This document shows, one piece after another, positions 45,588-53,982 of a stretch of DNA of 64,000 nucleotides. This DNA comes from Paenibacillus sp. G2S3 (GTDB taxonomy: Bacteria > Bacillota > Bacilli > Paenibacillales > Paenibacillaceae). The stretch spans positions 1,860,001 through 1,924,000 of the forward strand of contig NZ_CP126095.1 in NCBI RefSeq assembly GCF_030123105.1, read 5' to 3'. The stretch's first letter is position 1; the number at the start of each line of letters is the position of its first letter. The position numbers were made by a program, and so were the translations under genes. The notes under the pieces were generated by a model, which saw only the letters and a program-made list of their open reading frames with translations, had not been told where the DNA came from and searched no databases.

Positions 45588-45870
45588 TTGATCACCTCGG
45601 GTTGGTCTTTTTTTCAAGTCCCCATTCTATCAGACTTTGACTAGTTTCGCAAAAATGTAAGAGAGTGTGAAAACTAGAAAAAGTAATTGCATCCTATTAA
45701 ACTACTGCGATACAATTTCTATAGATTGGAATTTCTGATAGACGTACTCAAGGTAACCAGCGAGAGAATAAACGAACAAGTCATCATACTTCCTTGCTTG
45801 CGTTTAAACCGGAAACGCTGCGGCGCTTTCCTTTCTGGATGATTATATAAAGCAGGAGGTCTGGGCATTA

Positions 45871-46527
45871 ATGATGAAGGTTTGGCAGGTGGTTATTGTG
45901 GGGTGTCATCCTACAAGTATGCTGGGGACAAAATTGATTTTGGAAGAGGGAGGAGAGCTTAAAGTTCTAGGAATGTATTCAACTTGGGACGAAGGCGCTT
46001 CCATCGTAAGGGAAAAGAATCCCGAGCTAGTGCTGGCAGATTATCATATGCCTGAAGGTAATATTGAGAGTGTGCTGTTAAATATGAAAAAAAGCTCACC
46101 AAACTCACATTTTGTCGTGATGACGGATGAAGACGGCAGGGATCTGCTTCAGCCCCTCATAGAGCTAGGAGCCAGCGGGATATTCTCCAAAGGAGCATCT
46201 CCACATCAGCTTTTACAGCTAATCCTGGGTTTGCGAGTAGGTTTTCTTTCAATGCCGCTAGAATGGATAGAAAAAGGATCCTGGCCGATTTCGACATCTA
46301 AAGGACTGGATGATGTTCTGCAGCTGACGCAGACAGAGATGTTTATTATGGAGCGAATCGTACAGGGGATTACCTATGATAAAATAGCGCTTGAAATTGC
46401 AGTAAGTCGTCGTTCGATTGACAATTACTTGCGCAAAATTTATGTGAAGCTTGATGTTTCAACGCGAGCGCAGGCCATTGAGAAATTTGCTCTCTTTTCA
46501 AGACAAAACAGGCAAATCTACGCATAA
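45871..46527 (+). CDS. Atypical LuxR-type response regulator
   Basis: 218 residues. The receiver-like domain resembles ComA/NarL proteins (GTKLILEEGGELKVLG, LVLADYHMPEG with Asp at the phosphorylation place, VVMTDED, FSKGASP). However, the acidic pair that binds magnesium is replaced: VVIVGCHP instead of DDH. The C-terminal HTH is LTQTEMFIMERIVQGITYDKIALEIAVSRRSIDNYLRKIYVKLDV. It may work without phosphorylation. No kinase adjoins it. GGAGG is about 11 bases before ATG 45871. Confidence 0.8.
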   Translation: MMKVWQVVIVGCHPTSMLGTKLILEEGGELKVLGMYSTWDEGASIVREKNPELVLADYHMPEGNIESVLLNMKKSSPNSHFVVMTDEDGRDLLQPLIELGASGIFSKGASPHQLLQLILGLRVGFLSMPLEWIEKGSWPISTSKGLDDVLQLTQTEMFIMERIVQGITYDKIALEIAVSRRSIDNYLRKIYVKLDVSTRAQAIEKFALFSRQNRQIYA

Positions 46528-46666
46528 CCCAAGCTATACGACATAATGGCGGTAAAGGCGGAATATTCTTGAAATAGAAGAAAGCATATCACGTTGAATG
46601 GATAATCGTCCTTGGAAGAGGATAACTAAGCCATTTCTTCTTGGTACTAGGGAAGGGGGATTTCGC

Positions 46667-47884
46667 ATGCTTTACCAATTTTCTGCTCGCGCGCACACAC
46701 TGCTATCGTCACCGCTTCTAAGTATTCGCACCCAAACACGGAGAAGCTCCATGATATCGCTTGCTGAAGAATTACCAGCGGAAGAACTGTTCCCATTATC
46801 GCTGCTTGCCGAAGCAGCCTCTACGGTGATATCTGCAGATGCTGGGGCACTTCAATATGGTGATCCTGTAGGATATGGTCCACTTCGGGAGTGGCTTGCC
46901 GGGGATTGGCTCAGAGAAAAAGGGGTAACTGTTACTGAAGGTGGAGTTCTGCTAACAACGGGGAGCCAGCAAGCGATTGATTTGTTGTCGCGGGTGTATA
47001 TTGATCCGGGAGATCGCGTATTAGTAGAAAATCCGACATCTCCAGGCTTCCTACAAACGCTTCGGATGCAGGGGGCTATCATTATTCCCGTAGAGGGTGA
47101 CTTGGACGGGCTTGATCCAGATCATTTGCGGAAGCAAATTGAACTGCATAAGCCTAAGATGCTGTTCGCAACACCAAGCTTTACGAATCCAAGTGGCATC
47201 CTATGGAGCTTACAGAGACGGCGTGAGGTGTTGGATCTTTGTATCGCGTATAACATCCTGATTGTAGAAGATGATTCTTATGGTGATTTACATTTCCAGA
47301 AGTATGGTGAACATTGGGCCACAAGATATCCATCCTTGTATGCGCTGGAAAATATAAGTGATGGCGGACACGTATTATATATCGGTTCTTTCAGCAAGAC
47401 CGTTGCGCCCGCGCTGCGGACGGGCTGGGCTGCAGGTAGCCGGGAAGTGATCGGGATGATGGCTGCTGCCAAGCAGATGGCAGACTGGCAATCGAGTGCA
47501 TTAAATCAACGGCTCTTGCATCATTTATTGGATGTGACCGCTTTTGATCTTCGCGAGCATATTACGCAGCTCAACCGAGAATATAACACCAGACTGAAGT
47601 TAATGGTGGAACTGCTTAAACGACCAGCTTGGAAGGGAAGCTCCTACGATTTGCCGTCAGGAGGTATGTTCCTATGGGTATCTCCGCCAGAGGGAATGGA
47701 GGTTATGGCACTGCTGAAATGTGCGTTAGGTAAGGGGGTGGCATTTTTGCCAGGTCCGTTATGTAGTGTGGATGGAAGCGGAAATCACATTCGTCTTAAC
47801 TTCAGCCATCCCGGTCGGGATGAGCTGTTGCTCGGGATGAATCTGATGAGCGAGGCGGTTAAGGAGTTCACGGCTCGGAGTTAG
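46667..47884 (+). CDS. PLP-dependent aminotransferase (class I/II, MocR-like)
   Basis: 405 residues of fold type I. Seen: LQYGDPVGYGPLREWLAGDWLREKGV, TTGSQQAIDLLSRVYIDPGD, ATPSFTNPSG, VEDDSYGDL and the PLP lysine in SFSKTVAPALRTGW. It matches the aminotransferase half of MocR regulators but has no N-terminal GntR helix-turn-helix, so it is probably an enzyme such as a 2-aminoadipate or aromatic aminotransferase. ATG 46667 follows AAGGGGG; the frame is open from 46598. Confidence 0.88.
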   Translation: MLYQFSARAHTLLSSPLLSIRTQTRRSSMISLAEELPAEELFPLSLLAEAASTVISADAGALQYGDPVGYGPLREWLAGDWLREKGVTVTEGGVLLTTGSQQAIDLLSRVYIDPGDRVLVENPTSPGFLQTLRMQGAIIIPVEGDLDGLDPDHLRKQIELHKPKMLFATPSFTNPSGILWSLQRRREVLDLCIAYNILIVEDDSYGDLHFQKYGEHWATRYPSLYALENISDGGHVLYIGSFSKTVAPALRTGWAAGSREVIGMMAAAKQMADWQSSALNQRLLHHLLDVTAFDLREHITQLNREYNTRLKLMVELLKRPAWKGSSYDLPSGGMFLWVSPPEGMEVMALLKCALGKGVAFLPGPLCSVDGSGNHIRLNFSHPGRDELLLGMNLMSEAVKEFTARS

Positions 47885-48128
47885 GTGGGGGGGCTGATCC
47901 ATTGTACCCTGAAGAGTGTGCTTAATGAATGTTTAAGGAATCTGATGGATCGGACGTAAAAATGTGATGAGCAGGTTGATGAGCGGTCAAATGCGAAGGC
48001 AGATGTGCGATCAGATGCGCAAGGTGATGTGTTGGAGGATAAACTAGCAGCTCAGTATATTACACACCCGGAAAGTCATAACAGACAGAGTGAGGCATTA
48101 GGCAAGACGTAGAGTGGTGGGAAGGTCA

Positions 48129-48264
48129 TTATAGGGAATTTCTCCCTATAAATTTCAGAAAAAGCCCTTTTTGTGGAGTAATCTATGCATTTATAGGGAG
48201 GAATTCCCTATATATCGGATTTTAGTGCGTATATTGAGTAATTATAGGGATGATTTCCCTTTAA
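48129..48264. repeat. Three spaced 23-bp palindromes, cluster B
   Basis: Units start at 48129 (perfect palindrome TTATAGGGA-ATTTC-TCCCTATAA), 48191 and 48242. Start-to-start distances of 62 and 51 are identical to those of the last three units of cluster A near 24.3 kb, while the spacer sequences differ. Confidence 0.9.
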
Positions 48265-48500
48265 TTTAACTTGTCACCTTGAGATTAATGCTTCGAAGGT
48301 TAGATCTGTTTCTATGTTAACAAGAAGAGAAGCTTTAGCAAGGGATAGGAATAAGTAGTGGATAGAAAAAGAACTCGAAATTGAGTTCGAAGAGTAGTTT
48401 TGCTAAGCTAAAAGGTCTAGCTACTAGTAGGATATGAATGCGATATGAATGAGAAGTGGATCCGATATACATGAGGTACAAATGAGATAGGATTGAAATA

Positions 48501-48530
48501 AAAAAGCATCCCGAATGTGGGATGCTTTTT
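48501..48530. terminator. Bidirectional terminator
   Basis: AAAAAGCATCCC-GAATGT-GGGATGCTTTTT. Confidence 0.85.
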
Positions 48531-48578
48531 GGTGTTGTTTAGACACTTGTTATGTGTGCATTAGAATAATAAGTTTAA

Positions 48579-48634
48579 AATCCGAGTAAAGGATTAAATC
48601 CGAGTTAAAAGATTAGAATCCAAGTAAAGGATTA
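48579..48634. repeat. Three imperfect 18-19-bp tandem repeats
   Basis: AATCCGAGTAAAGGATTA, AATCCGAGTTAAAAGATTA and GAATCCAAGTAAAGGATTA in succession, just beyond the end of the DUF2161 gene. Confidence 0.75.
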
Positions 48635-48667
48635 AAGTCGATAGAAGTTTTCTCAAGTATAGGCAAG

Positions 48668-49605
48668 CTAATTACTGAGATGATTGCTGTCATTGGAGGC
48701 GCCGCCAGTTATAGCGGCGTATTCCACTAGCGCGGCCTGACCGGCTGGGGTCAGGGTATAGCGTCCACGGCTGACACGGTGAAACCAGCCGTAGTAGTTG
48801 TGCTGCAGCATAGCGGCGGCGTTCGGTACGCCGCTACGCTTCCGCAGCTCGGCCGGAGAGATCCCGGCCGAGCGAGCGCTTGAGGCAGCGCTAGGGGCAC
48901 CGCTTCGCGTGCCAGCCGCCGCTGCTCCTGTGCTGCCGTGTTCCCGGCAGCATGCCCCTCCGGCGCTGAGCTCAGCGCCGGGGCTCGTTCAGCGGTGCCT
49001 GCCGCTGAACGTCGGGCCGCTGCGAGCGAAGCCTTCGCAGCGGCCTTCTCGGCAGCGACGGCGGCTTCCGCCTCCGCTGCTTGCAGAGAAAGCGCGACAC
49101 GCAGCGCTTTCTCGCGGTAGGCCGTCACGAGCTTGACGCGCGTGCTGCCACCGATGTTGTAGTCTCCGCTGCGCTCGCGAAACTCATAGAGCAGGCGCTC
49201 GCGCCGCCGCTTGTTGCTGCGCTGCGCTGGCGGCGTCTCGTCCGGCTCGACGAGCACCTCGACCAGCGGGGCTTTGGTCTTATAAAAAACAACGGTGACC
49301 AGTCCGAGACCGAGACGGCGGCATAACCCGCTAAGCTCGCCCCAGCGCTGGTTTACCGCTCCTTTTTTATCACGGACACGTTCCACTGCGAGATAGACCG
49401 TAGGACTGAGTTTTAGCCGCTCCACCCCTTGCAGAAGCAAGGCGAGGTTGAACGATTTTTTCATCTCTACGATTAGAGGGTGCTCTAAATCCTCACGAAT
49501 ACCCACCAAGTCGCAAGTCCGAACCTCACCCTTGATGCTGTATCCTTGCTTTTCAAAAAAAACCTTTAAAGGAGCATACAGCTCCGTTTCATGTCGTACC
49601 GCCAT
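48668..49605 (-). pseudogene. DUF2161 (putative PD-(D/E)XK phosphodiesterase) gene with a C-terminal frameshift
   Basis: The uninterrupted frame (48751-49605, 284 residues) starts MAVRHETELYAPLKVFFEKQGY and has nuclease-fold features: CDLVGI and LIVEMKKS, the D-x(n)-ExK pattern. Its last about 50 residues are abnormal (QALARPGSLRPSCGSVAAYR...). In the other frame, from about 48895 down to a TAG at 48668, the sequence reads ELRKRSGVPNAAAMLQHNYY, GWFHRVSRGRYTLTPAGQ.., the expected winged-helix end of the family. Adding one base in the G4 run at 48894-48897 joins both parts into about 312 residues. The middle is Ala-rich and GC-rich. A real mutation or a sequencing error are both possible. Confidence 0.75.
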
Positions 49606-49670
49606 AGTGTCACTCCCGTAGCCCTTTATTTTCGGGTTCCCATTAAGGTTTTACTGCCTTTTTATGATTC

Positions 49671-49702
49671 TCTATTATAGCACAGCAAAAAAGAGGTCAA
49701 CT
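49671..49702 (-). promoter_or_regulatory. Candidate promoter of the DUF2161 gene
   Basis: On the minus strand, TTGACC and TATAAT are separated by 15 bases, shorter than usual. Confidence 0.4.
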
Positions 49703-49786
49703 ATTCCGCGCTTGCCGCATAGGTATGTAATACACTTTTTAACGCTATAGGAGAGCAAGTAGGAGCGCAAGAGGAGGCAGCGAGCA

Positions 49787-51682
49787 ATGGATATTTTTGA
49801 GCGAATAGCTTCGTATCGGGCTGAGAACGACCGTTTGGCGTGGAGCGGGACCTTCAAGCAGTATATAGAACTTTTGAGAAAAGACCCCTCTCCCGCTAAG
49901 ACCGCTCACTCCCGCGTTTATGACATGATTAAGTCGCACGGCGTAGAGGACATAAACGGACGCAAACGCTATAAGTTTTTTGAACAGGAGATTTTTGGAC
50001 TTGATCGTGCAGTCGAAAAGTTGGTCGAGGAATATTTTCATTCTGCAGCACGCCGGCTTGATGTTCGTAAACGGATTTTACTATTGATGGGACCTGTCAG
50101 TGGGGGGAAATCGACCCTAGTCACGCTGTTAAAAAGAGGTTTGGAACAATACTCGCGGACCGATGCGGGTGCGGTATATGCGATTGAGGGCTGCCCGATG
50201 CATGAAGATCCACTACATTTGATTCCCCTGGAGCTTCGTCCAGAGATTGAAAAAGAACTCGGTGTGCGTATTGAGGGCAACTTGTGCCCGTCCTGCCAAA
50301 TGCGGCTGAGAAATGATTATGCGGGAGATATTGAGCAGGTGAAAGTGGCTCGTGTCATTTTGTCAGAAGAAGAGCGGGTAGGTATTGGTACCTTTAGTCC
50401 ATCCGATCCGAAGTCGCAAGATATCGCCGATTTGACAGGAAGTATCGACTTTTCGACCATCACTGAATTTGGTTCGGAATCCGATCCGCGCGCTTACCGT
50501 TTTGACGGAGAGCTCAATAAAGCTAACCGTGGACTGATGGAGTTTCAGGAAATGCTCAAATGCGATGAAAAGTTTCTGTGGAACCTGCTGTCACTGACGC
50601 AAGAAGGCAATTTCAAGGCTGGTCGATTCGCGCTGATCAGTGCGGATGAAATGATCATAGCTCACACCAATGAAACCGAGTATAAGTCGTTTATTTCTAA
50701 TAAAAAGAATGAAGCGCTCCAGTCCCGTATGATTGTCATGCCTGTTCCGTATAACCTTAGAGTATCGGAAGAGGAAAAAATCTACGCGAAGCTGATCGCC
50801 CAGAGTGATATGAACCATGTGCATATTGCGCCGCATGCGCTACGTGCCGCTGCTATTTTCTCAATCCTAACCCGTCTGAAAGAAAGCAAAAAACAAGGCA
50901 TGGATCTGATCAAAAAGCTTCGCATGTATGATGGTGAAGAGGTCGAGGGCTACAAAGAAGCAGATCTTAAGGAGATGCAAACGGAGTATTTGGATGAGGG
51001 CATGTCCGGAATTGATCCGCGGTATGTTATCAACCGGATTTCCAGCGCTTTGATCAAAGGTGATCTGCAGTGCATGAACGCACTGGATGTGCTTCGGGCA
51101 ATTAAAGACGGCCTGGATCAGCATCCATCGATTACGAAAGAGGAGCGGGAGCGTTATTTGAACTTCATCTCCATTGCTCGCAAGGAATATGACATTCTGG
51201 CCAAGAGCGAAGTGCAAAAGGCCTTCGTCTACTCCTTCGAGGAATCCGCCAAGACATTATTTGAGAATTATCTCGATAATATCGAAGCCTTCTGCAATTG
51301 GTCCAAAATCCGCGATCCGCTTACGGATGAGGAAATGGAGCCAGATGAGCGGTTAATGCGTTCGATTGAAGAGCAAATTGGCATCTCCGAGAATGCGAAA
51401 AAAGCGTTCCGTGAAGAGATTTTGATCCGTATTTCCGCGTATTCACGCAAAGGGAAGAAATTTGAGTACAACAACCATGACCGCCTGCGGGAAGCGATTG
51501 AGAAGAAGCTATTCACAGATCTCAAAGATATCGTCAAAATCACCACCTCGTCCAAAACGCCGGATGAAAGTCAGCTCAAACGGATCAACGAGGTATGTGC
51601 TAGACTGATTGATGGGCACCACTACTGCCCAATTTGCGCCAATGAGCTGCTGAAGTATGTGGGAAGTCTGCTTAATCGGTAA
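49787..51682 (+). CDS. prkA: PrkA family AAA+ protein
   Basis: 631 residues, full length. The AAA part has Walker A GPVSGGKST (residues 102-110), HEDPLHLIP and FALISADEMIIAHTNE. The C-terminal PrkA domain is from about residue 395. Two Cys pairs are seen: LCPSCQ (about 166) and HYCPICAN near the end. It was long described as a serine protein kinase; in Bacillus subtilis it has since been reported as an ATP-dependent protease that promotes sporulation. The usual partner yhbH is absent between prkA and spoVR here. GCGAGC-type weak spacing is seen, and GAGGCAGCG precedes the ATG. Confidence 0.94.
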   Translation: MDIFERIASYRAENDRLAWSGTFKQYIELLRKDPSPAKTAHSRVYDMIKSHGVEDINGRKRYKFFEQEIFGLDRAVEKLVEEYFHSAARRLDVRKRILLLMGPVSGGKSTLVTLLKRGLEQYSRTDAGAVYAIEGCPMHEDPLHLIPLELRPEIEKELGVRIEGNLCPSCQMRLRNDYAGDIEQVKVARVILSEEERVGIGTFSPSDPKSQDIADLTGSIDFSTITEFGSESDPRAYRFDGELNKANRGLMEFQEMLKCDEKFLWNLLSLTQEGNFKAGRFALISADEMIIAHTNETEYKSFISNKKNEALQSRMIVMPVPYNLRVSEEEKIYAKLIAQSDMNHVHIAPHALRAAAIFSILTRLKESKKQGMDLIKKLRMYDGEEVEGYKEADLKEMQTEYLDEGMSGIDPRYVINRISSALIKGDLQCMNALDVLRAIKDGLDQHPSITKEERERYLNFISIARKEYDILAKSEVQKAFVYSFEESAKTLFENYLDNIEAFCNWSKIRDPLTDEEMEPDERLMRSIEEQIGISENAKKAFREEILIRISAYSRKGKKFEYNNHDRLREAIEKKLFTDLKDIVKITTSSKTPDESQLKRINEVCARLIDGHHYCPICANELLKYVGSLLNR

Positions 51683-51704
51683 AAAAGAGTTCCTTTATGC
51701 GGCA

Positions 51705-51749
51705 GGGTGTTCCAAAAGCCATAAAAGTGGCTGCGGAGCACCCTTTTTT
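51705..51749 (+). terminator. Terminator of prkA
   Basis: GGGTGTTCC and AGCCA pair with TGGCT and GGAGCACCC, then TTTTTT. Confidence 0.88.
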
Positions 51750-52137
51750 GCCCTTTTTTTAATTCCTCCTGTTACCCTCCTTCTGTTGATCTAAACGCCT
51801 CCGACCCCCCATCTGACTAATTTGGTTGTTACACGTAGGAAGATCGGAGCTGCTAAAGGACACAGATGACCCTAAAAGTTGATTTTGAGCACATTTAGAA
51901 GGTTATCGGACTCCATAGACGCTATTAGCAGGAAAAATGCTAAATATGACCCACTTATTGAGTAATAGCTGCACTGGAGTCCGAAACTCCGCTCAAAAGG
52001 CGATATTTTTGCAAATAACTTCATCTGGGTCCGAAAGCGAATGGGGATCGATGCATTTCATGATTGGGACAAGCTCTTGTTGTTGTACAGTAATCATGCA
52101 GCTCAGCAAAACAGGAACAATTCTCTTCACTCGCAGT
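51750..52137. other. Intergenic region with inverted-repeat element
   Basis: No gene. TCGGACTCCA (51906-51915) and TGGAGTCCGA (51975-51984) are perfect 10-bp inverted copies with 59 bases between them, and related words (ACTCCGCTCAAAAGG, GGGTCCGAAAGC) follow. It looks like a dispersed intergenic repeat. A 67-codon frame across it has no ribosome binding site. Confidence 0.55.
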
Positions 52138-52146
52138 TGATATAAT
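52138..52146 (+). promoter_or_regulatory. Extended -10 element of the AraC/GyrI gene
   Basis: TGATATAAT overlaps the in-frame ATG at 52145, so transcription should begin near 52153 and that ATG cannot be the start codon. Confidence 0.55.
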
Positions 52147-52180
52147 GAAATCACCGTACGGGGGAAGGCTGGTGCTGCAC

Positions 52181-53068
52181 TTGAATTACAGTAAAGATAT
52201 AGAGAAATGTGTTGAATATATTGAAGCTCATATCAAAGAAAATATAACCGTGGAAGAAATAGCCGCTGAGGTTGGATATTCGGTGTTTCATTTTTGCCGA
52301 GTGTTCAGCTTATGCAAGGAAATGTCCGTGATGGAATATGTGCGGAGCCGGAAATTATCTTTAGCGTCGATTGAATTGTTTGCCGGTAGAAGGATCATTG
52401 ATATTGCGCTGGACTATGGTTTTGAGACACAAAGTGGATTTACTAAGGCCTTCCGCAAGGCTTTTGGCTATAGTCCGACACAATATGCCGCAAGGATGGA
52501 CGGATTTGCTAAAGGAAAAACAATTGAAATCGGAGGTTATATTATGAAGCCTGTTATTGTTCGCAAGCCTGCATTTAAGGTCGCTGGTTATGGGATCCAA
52601 ACTAATGTTGCGGGAAGTATGTACACTAAGGATGTTGCTTCTTTTTGGAGCCATTATGAAGGTGAGAATTTGGAGTCCAAAATGTATAAACTACTAAACC
52701 CGCCTAAACACGGAGAAGTCGGTTTGTGTATACCATCCTCGGATAATGGCAATGCGACCTATCTTCTGGGTGTTATTGTGGAGGACTACTCCAAGGTGGA
52801 AGATGATATGTTGACGATGGATGTGCCTGAAGCCGAGTATGCTGTGTTCACAACACCGCCAGTGGACACTACAACGGATATTGAACAAGTGGAATTTGTG
52901 CAGGTCATAAAAAGCACTTGGAAATATATCTTCGAAGAATGGTTTAAGGATAGTGGCTACGTCTATGATGACAGTAAGCTGGATTTCGAGTTCTATGACG
53001 AACGCTGCCATTCGCGGCCAGATACGGTGATGGAGATTTATGTTCCTGTGAAAAAATCGACTGAATGA
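52181..53068 (+). CDS. AraC-type regulator with GyrI-like effector domain
   Basis: About 295 residues. Two AraC helix-turn-helices occupy the N-terminus (CVEYIEAHIKENITVEEIAAEVGYSVFHFCRVFS and IIDIALDYGFETQSGFTKAFRKAFGYSPTQY). A GyrI-like/SOUL ligand-binding domain fills residues about 120-295. This is the Rob/BltR-type layout that often responds to small hydrophobic compounds. TTG 52181 is preferred because the ATG at 52145 lies inside the -10 box; GTG 52172 is another possibility, and GGGGGAAGG (52160-52168) is near both. No target gene is evident. Confidence 0.8.
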   Translation: MNYSKDIEKCVEYIEAHIKENITVEEIAAEVGYSVFHFCRVFSLCKEMSVMEYVRSRKLSLASIELFAGRRIIDIALDYGFETQSGFTKAFRKAFGYSPTQYAARMDGFAKGKTIEIGGYIMKPVIVRKPAFKVAGYGIQTNVAGSMYTKDVASFWSHYEGENLESKMYKLLNPPKHGEVGLCIPSSDNGNATYLLGVIVEDYSKVEDDMLTMDVPEAEYAVFTTPPVDTTTDIEQVEFVQVIKSTWKYIFEEWFKDSGYVYDDSKLDFEFYDERCHSRPDTVMEIYVPVKKSTE

Positions 53069-53086
53069 TTTAAACGAAATTCTCAT

Positions 53087-53262
53087 AGCAAATGCTGCTC
53101 GGTGATGATCGTAACTTCGGGGAATGTTTGGACTTTCGGTCGCTGTTGTCTCTGGATTTATTGATTATTCCTTAGCGGATTAAATCCAGAAACAAAGGCG
53201 AACGCTACGCTCCTACAGTTCCAAACTTCCCCTACGTTACTTTCACCTCAGCAGCATTTGCC
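53087..53262. repeat. 176-bp imperfect palindromic element
   Basis: The outer arms AGCAAATGCTGCT (53087-53099) and AGCAGCATTTGC (53250-53261) are inverted copies. The apex arms TCTGGATTTA (53151-53160) and TAAATCCAGA (53181-53190) are perfect with a 20-base loop. The stretch between pairs imperfectly (GTAACTTCGGGGAATGTTTG against CAAACTTCCCCTACGTTAC). It codes for nothing and resembles a MITE or large REP-like hairpin element. Confidence 0.85.
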
Positions 53263-53302
53263 ATGTTCTAATTATTCAGTCGATACGGGGTGTCGACGCA
53301 AG

Positions 53303-53338
53303 AAGGTCCGCAGCGGGTTATACGCTGCGGGCTTTCTC
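53303..53338 (+). terminator. Terminator after the AraC/GyrI gene
   Basis: AAGGTCCGCAGCG / CGCTGCGGGCTT around GGTTATA, then TCTCATTT. Confidence 0.75.
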
Positions 53339-53450
53339 ATTTATTCAAGCTGAAGATGGATTGATTAGGACATGATTGACGGTTATCCCCTCCCGTAGTC
53401 TAATAGAGTCAATTAGACGTGTAACTTGATAATCTAGGGGAGTGGAACAG

Positions 53451-53882
53451 ATGATTAGAGAAGCGAAGGTAGAGGACTGGCAAGACATAGCTGAATTATT
53501 AGAACAACTGGATTATCCAGAAACTAAGGCGTTCTTGCAAGAAAAAATAGAGAAGCTAATCCTGCATCCGGACGAGGAGCTATTAGTTTTTGAGGAAGAT
53601 CATAAAGTAGTCGCTTGCATTTCCATGCATTACATACCTCAATTAGGACTTGCGGGAGATACTGCAATCATAAGTTATCTCGTGGTAAGTAATGCCATTA
53701 GGAGCAAGGGAATTGGACGGCTGCTTGAGGAATATTGCACTGATTTAGCTAGAAAAAGAAACTGTGACCGAATTCAAGTACATTGTCACTCCAGAAGAAC
53801 TGATGCGCATAGATTTTATGCTCGACAAGGATTTACTGAGGCTCCGAAATATTTTTCAAAGATGTTAAATGAATCTGAATAA
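53451..53882 (+). CDS. GNAT family N-acetyltransferase
   Basis: 143 residues of the GNAT fold: MIREAKVEDWQDIAELLEQL start, the acetyl-CoA pyrophosphate loop SNAIRSKGIGRLLEEYC, and the C-terminal HCHSRRTDAHRFYARQGF with the family Tyr. The substrate is unknown. ATG 53451 is chosen because GGGGAG is about 9 bases upstream; GTG 53442 is part of that site. Confidence 0.88.
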   Translation: MIREAKVEDWQDIAELLEQLDYPETKAFLQEKIEKLILHPDEELLVFEEDHKVVACISMHYIPQLGLAGDTAIISYLVVSNAIRSKGIGRLLEEYCTDLARKRNCDRIQVHCHSRRTDAHRFYARQGFTEAPKYFSKMLNESE

Positions 53883-53896
53883 TCAATAGGCATAAT

Positions 53897-53943
53897 AAAG
53901 AGCGGTAGATCAGGACGTACTACGCGTCCTGGTCTGCCGCTTT
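53897..53943. terminator. Terminator between GNAT gene and spoVR
   Basis: AAAGAGCGGTAGATCAGGACG / CGTCCTGGTCTGCCGCTTT with ATTTTT on the right and A-rich sequence on the left; usable by both convergent genes. Confidence 0.85.
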
Positions 53944-53982
53944 ATTTTTCAAGTAATAGAGCACTCTTCACTTAGTCCACTT

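Larger units (their letters stand above)
47885..48667. other. 783-bp repeat-rich gap
   Basis: No gene found. 47885-48115 is an A/G-rich stretch with many TGATGAGCAG-like words but no open frame. Three 23-bp palindromes follow (48129-48264), then a bidirectional terminator (48501-48530) and a short tandem repeat (48579-48634). Confidence 0.75.

Noticed and set aside
48840..48900. Programmed ribosomal frameshift in the DUF2161 gene
   Set aside because: No slippery heptamer with a downstream structure is evident; a one-base loss in the G4 run explains the two frames more simply.
48798..49326. Plus-strand open frames of 60-112 codons in the GC-rich block
   Set aside because: They are antisense shadows of the DUF2161 gene, caused by high GC and few stops.
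51937..52140. 67-codon frame upstream of the AraC/GyrI gene
   Set aside because: It runs through an inverted-repeat region, lacks a ribosome binding site and has Cys/Ser-rich random-looking sequence.
52145..52180. ATG 52145 as start of the AraC/GyrI gene
   Set aside because: The ATG is part of TATAATG, an extended -10 box; the protein pattern begins at MNYSKDIEK, encoded from TTG 52181.
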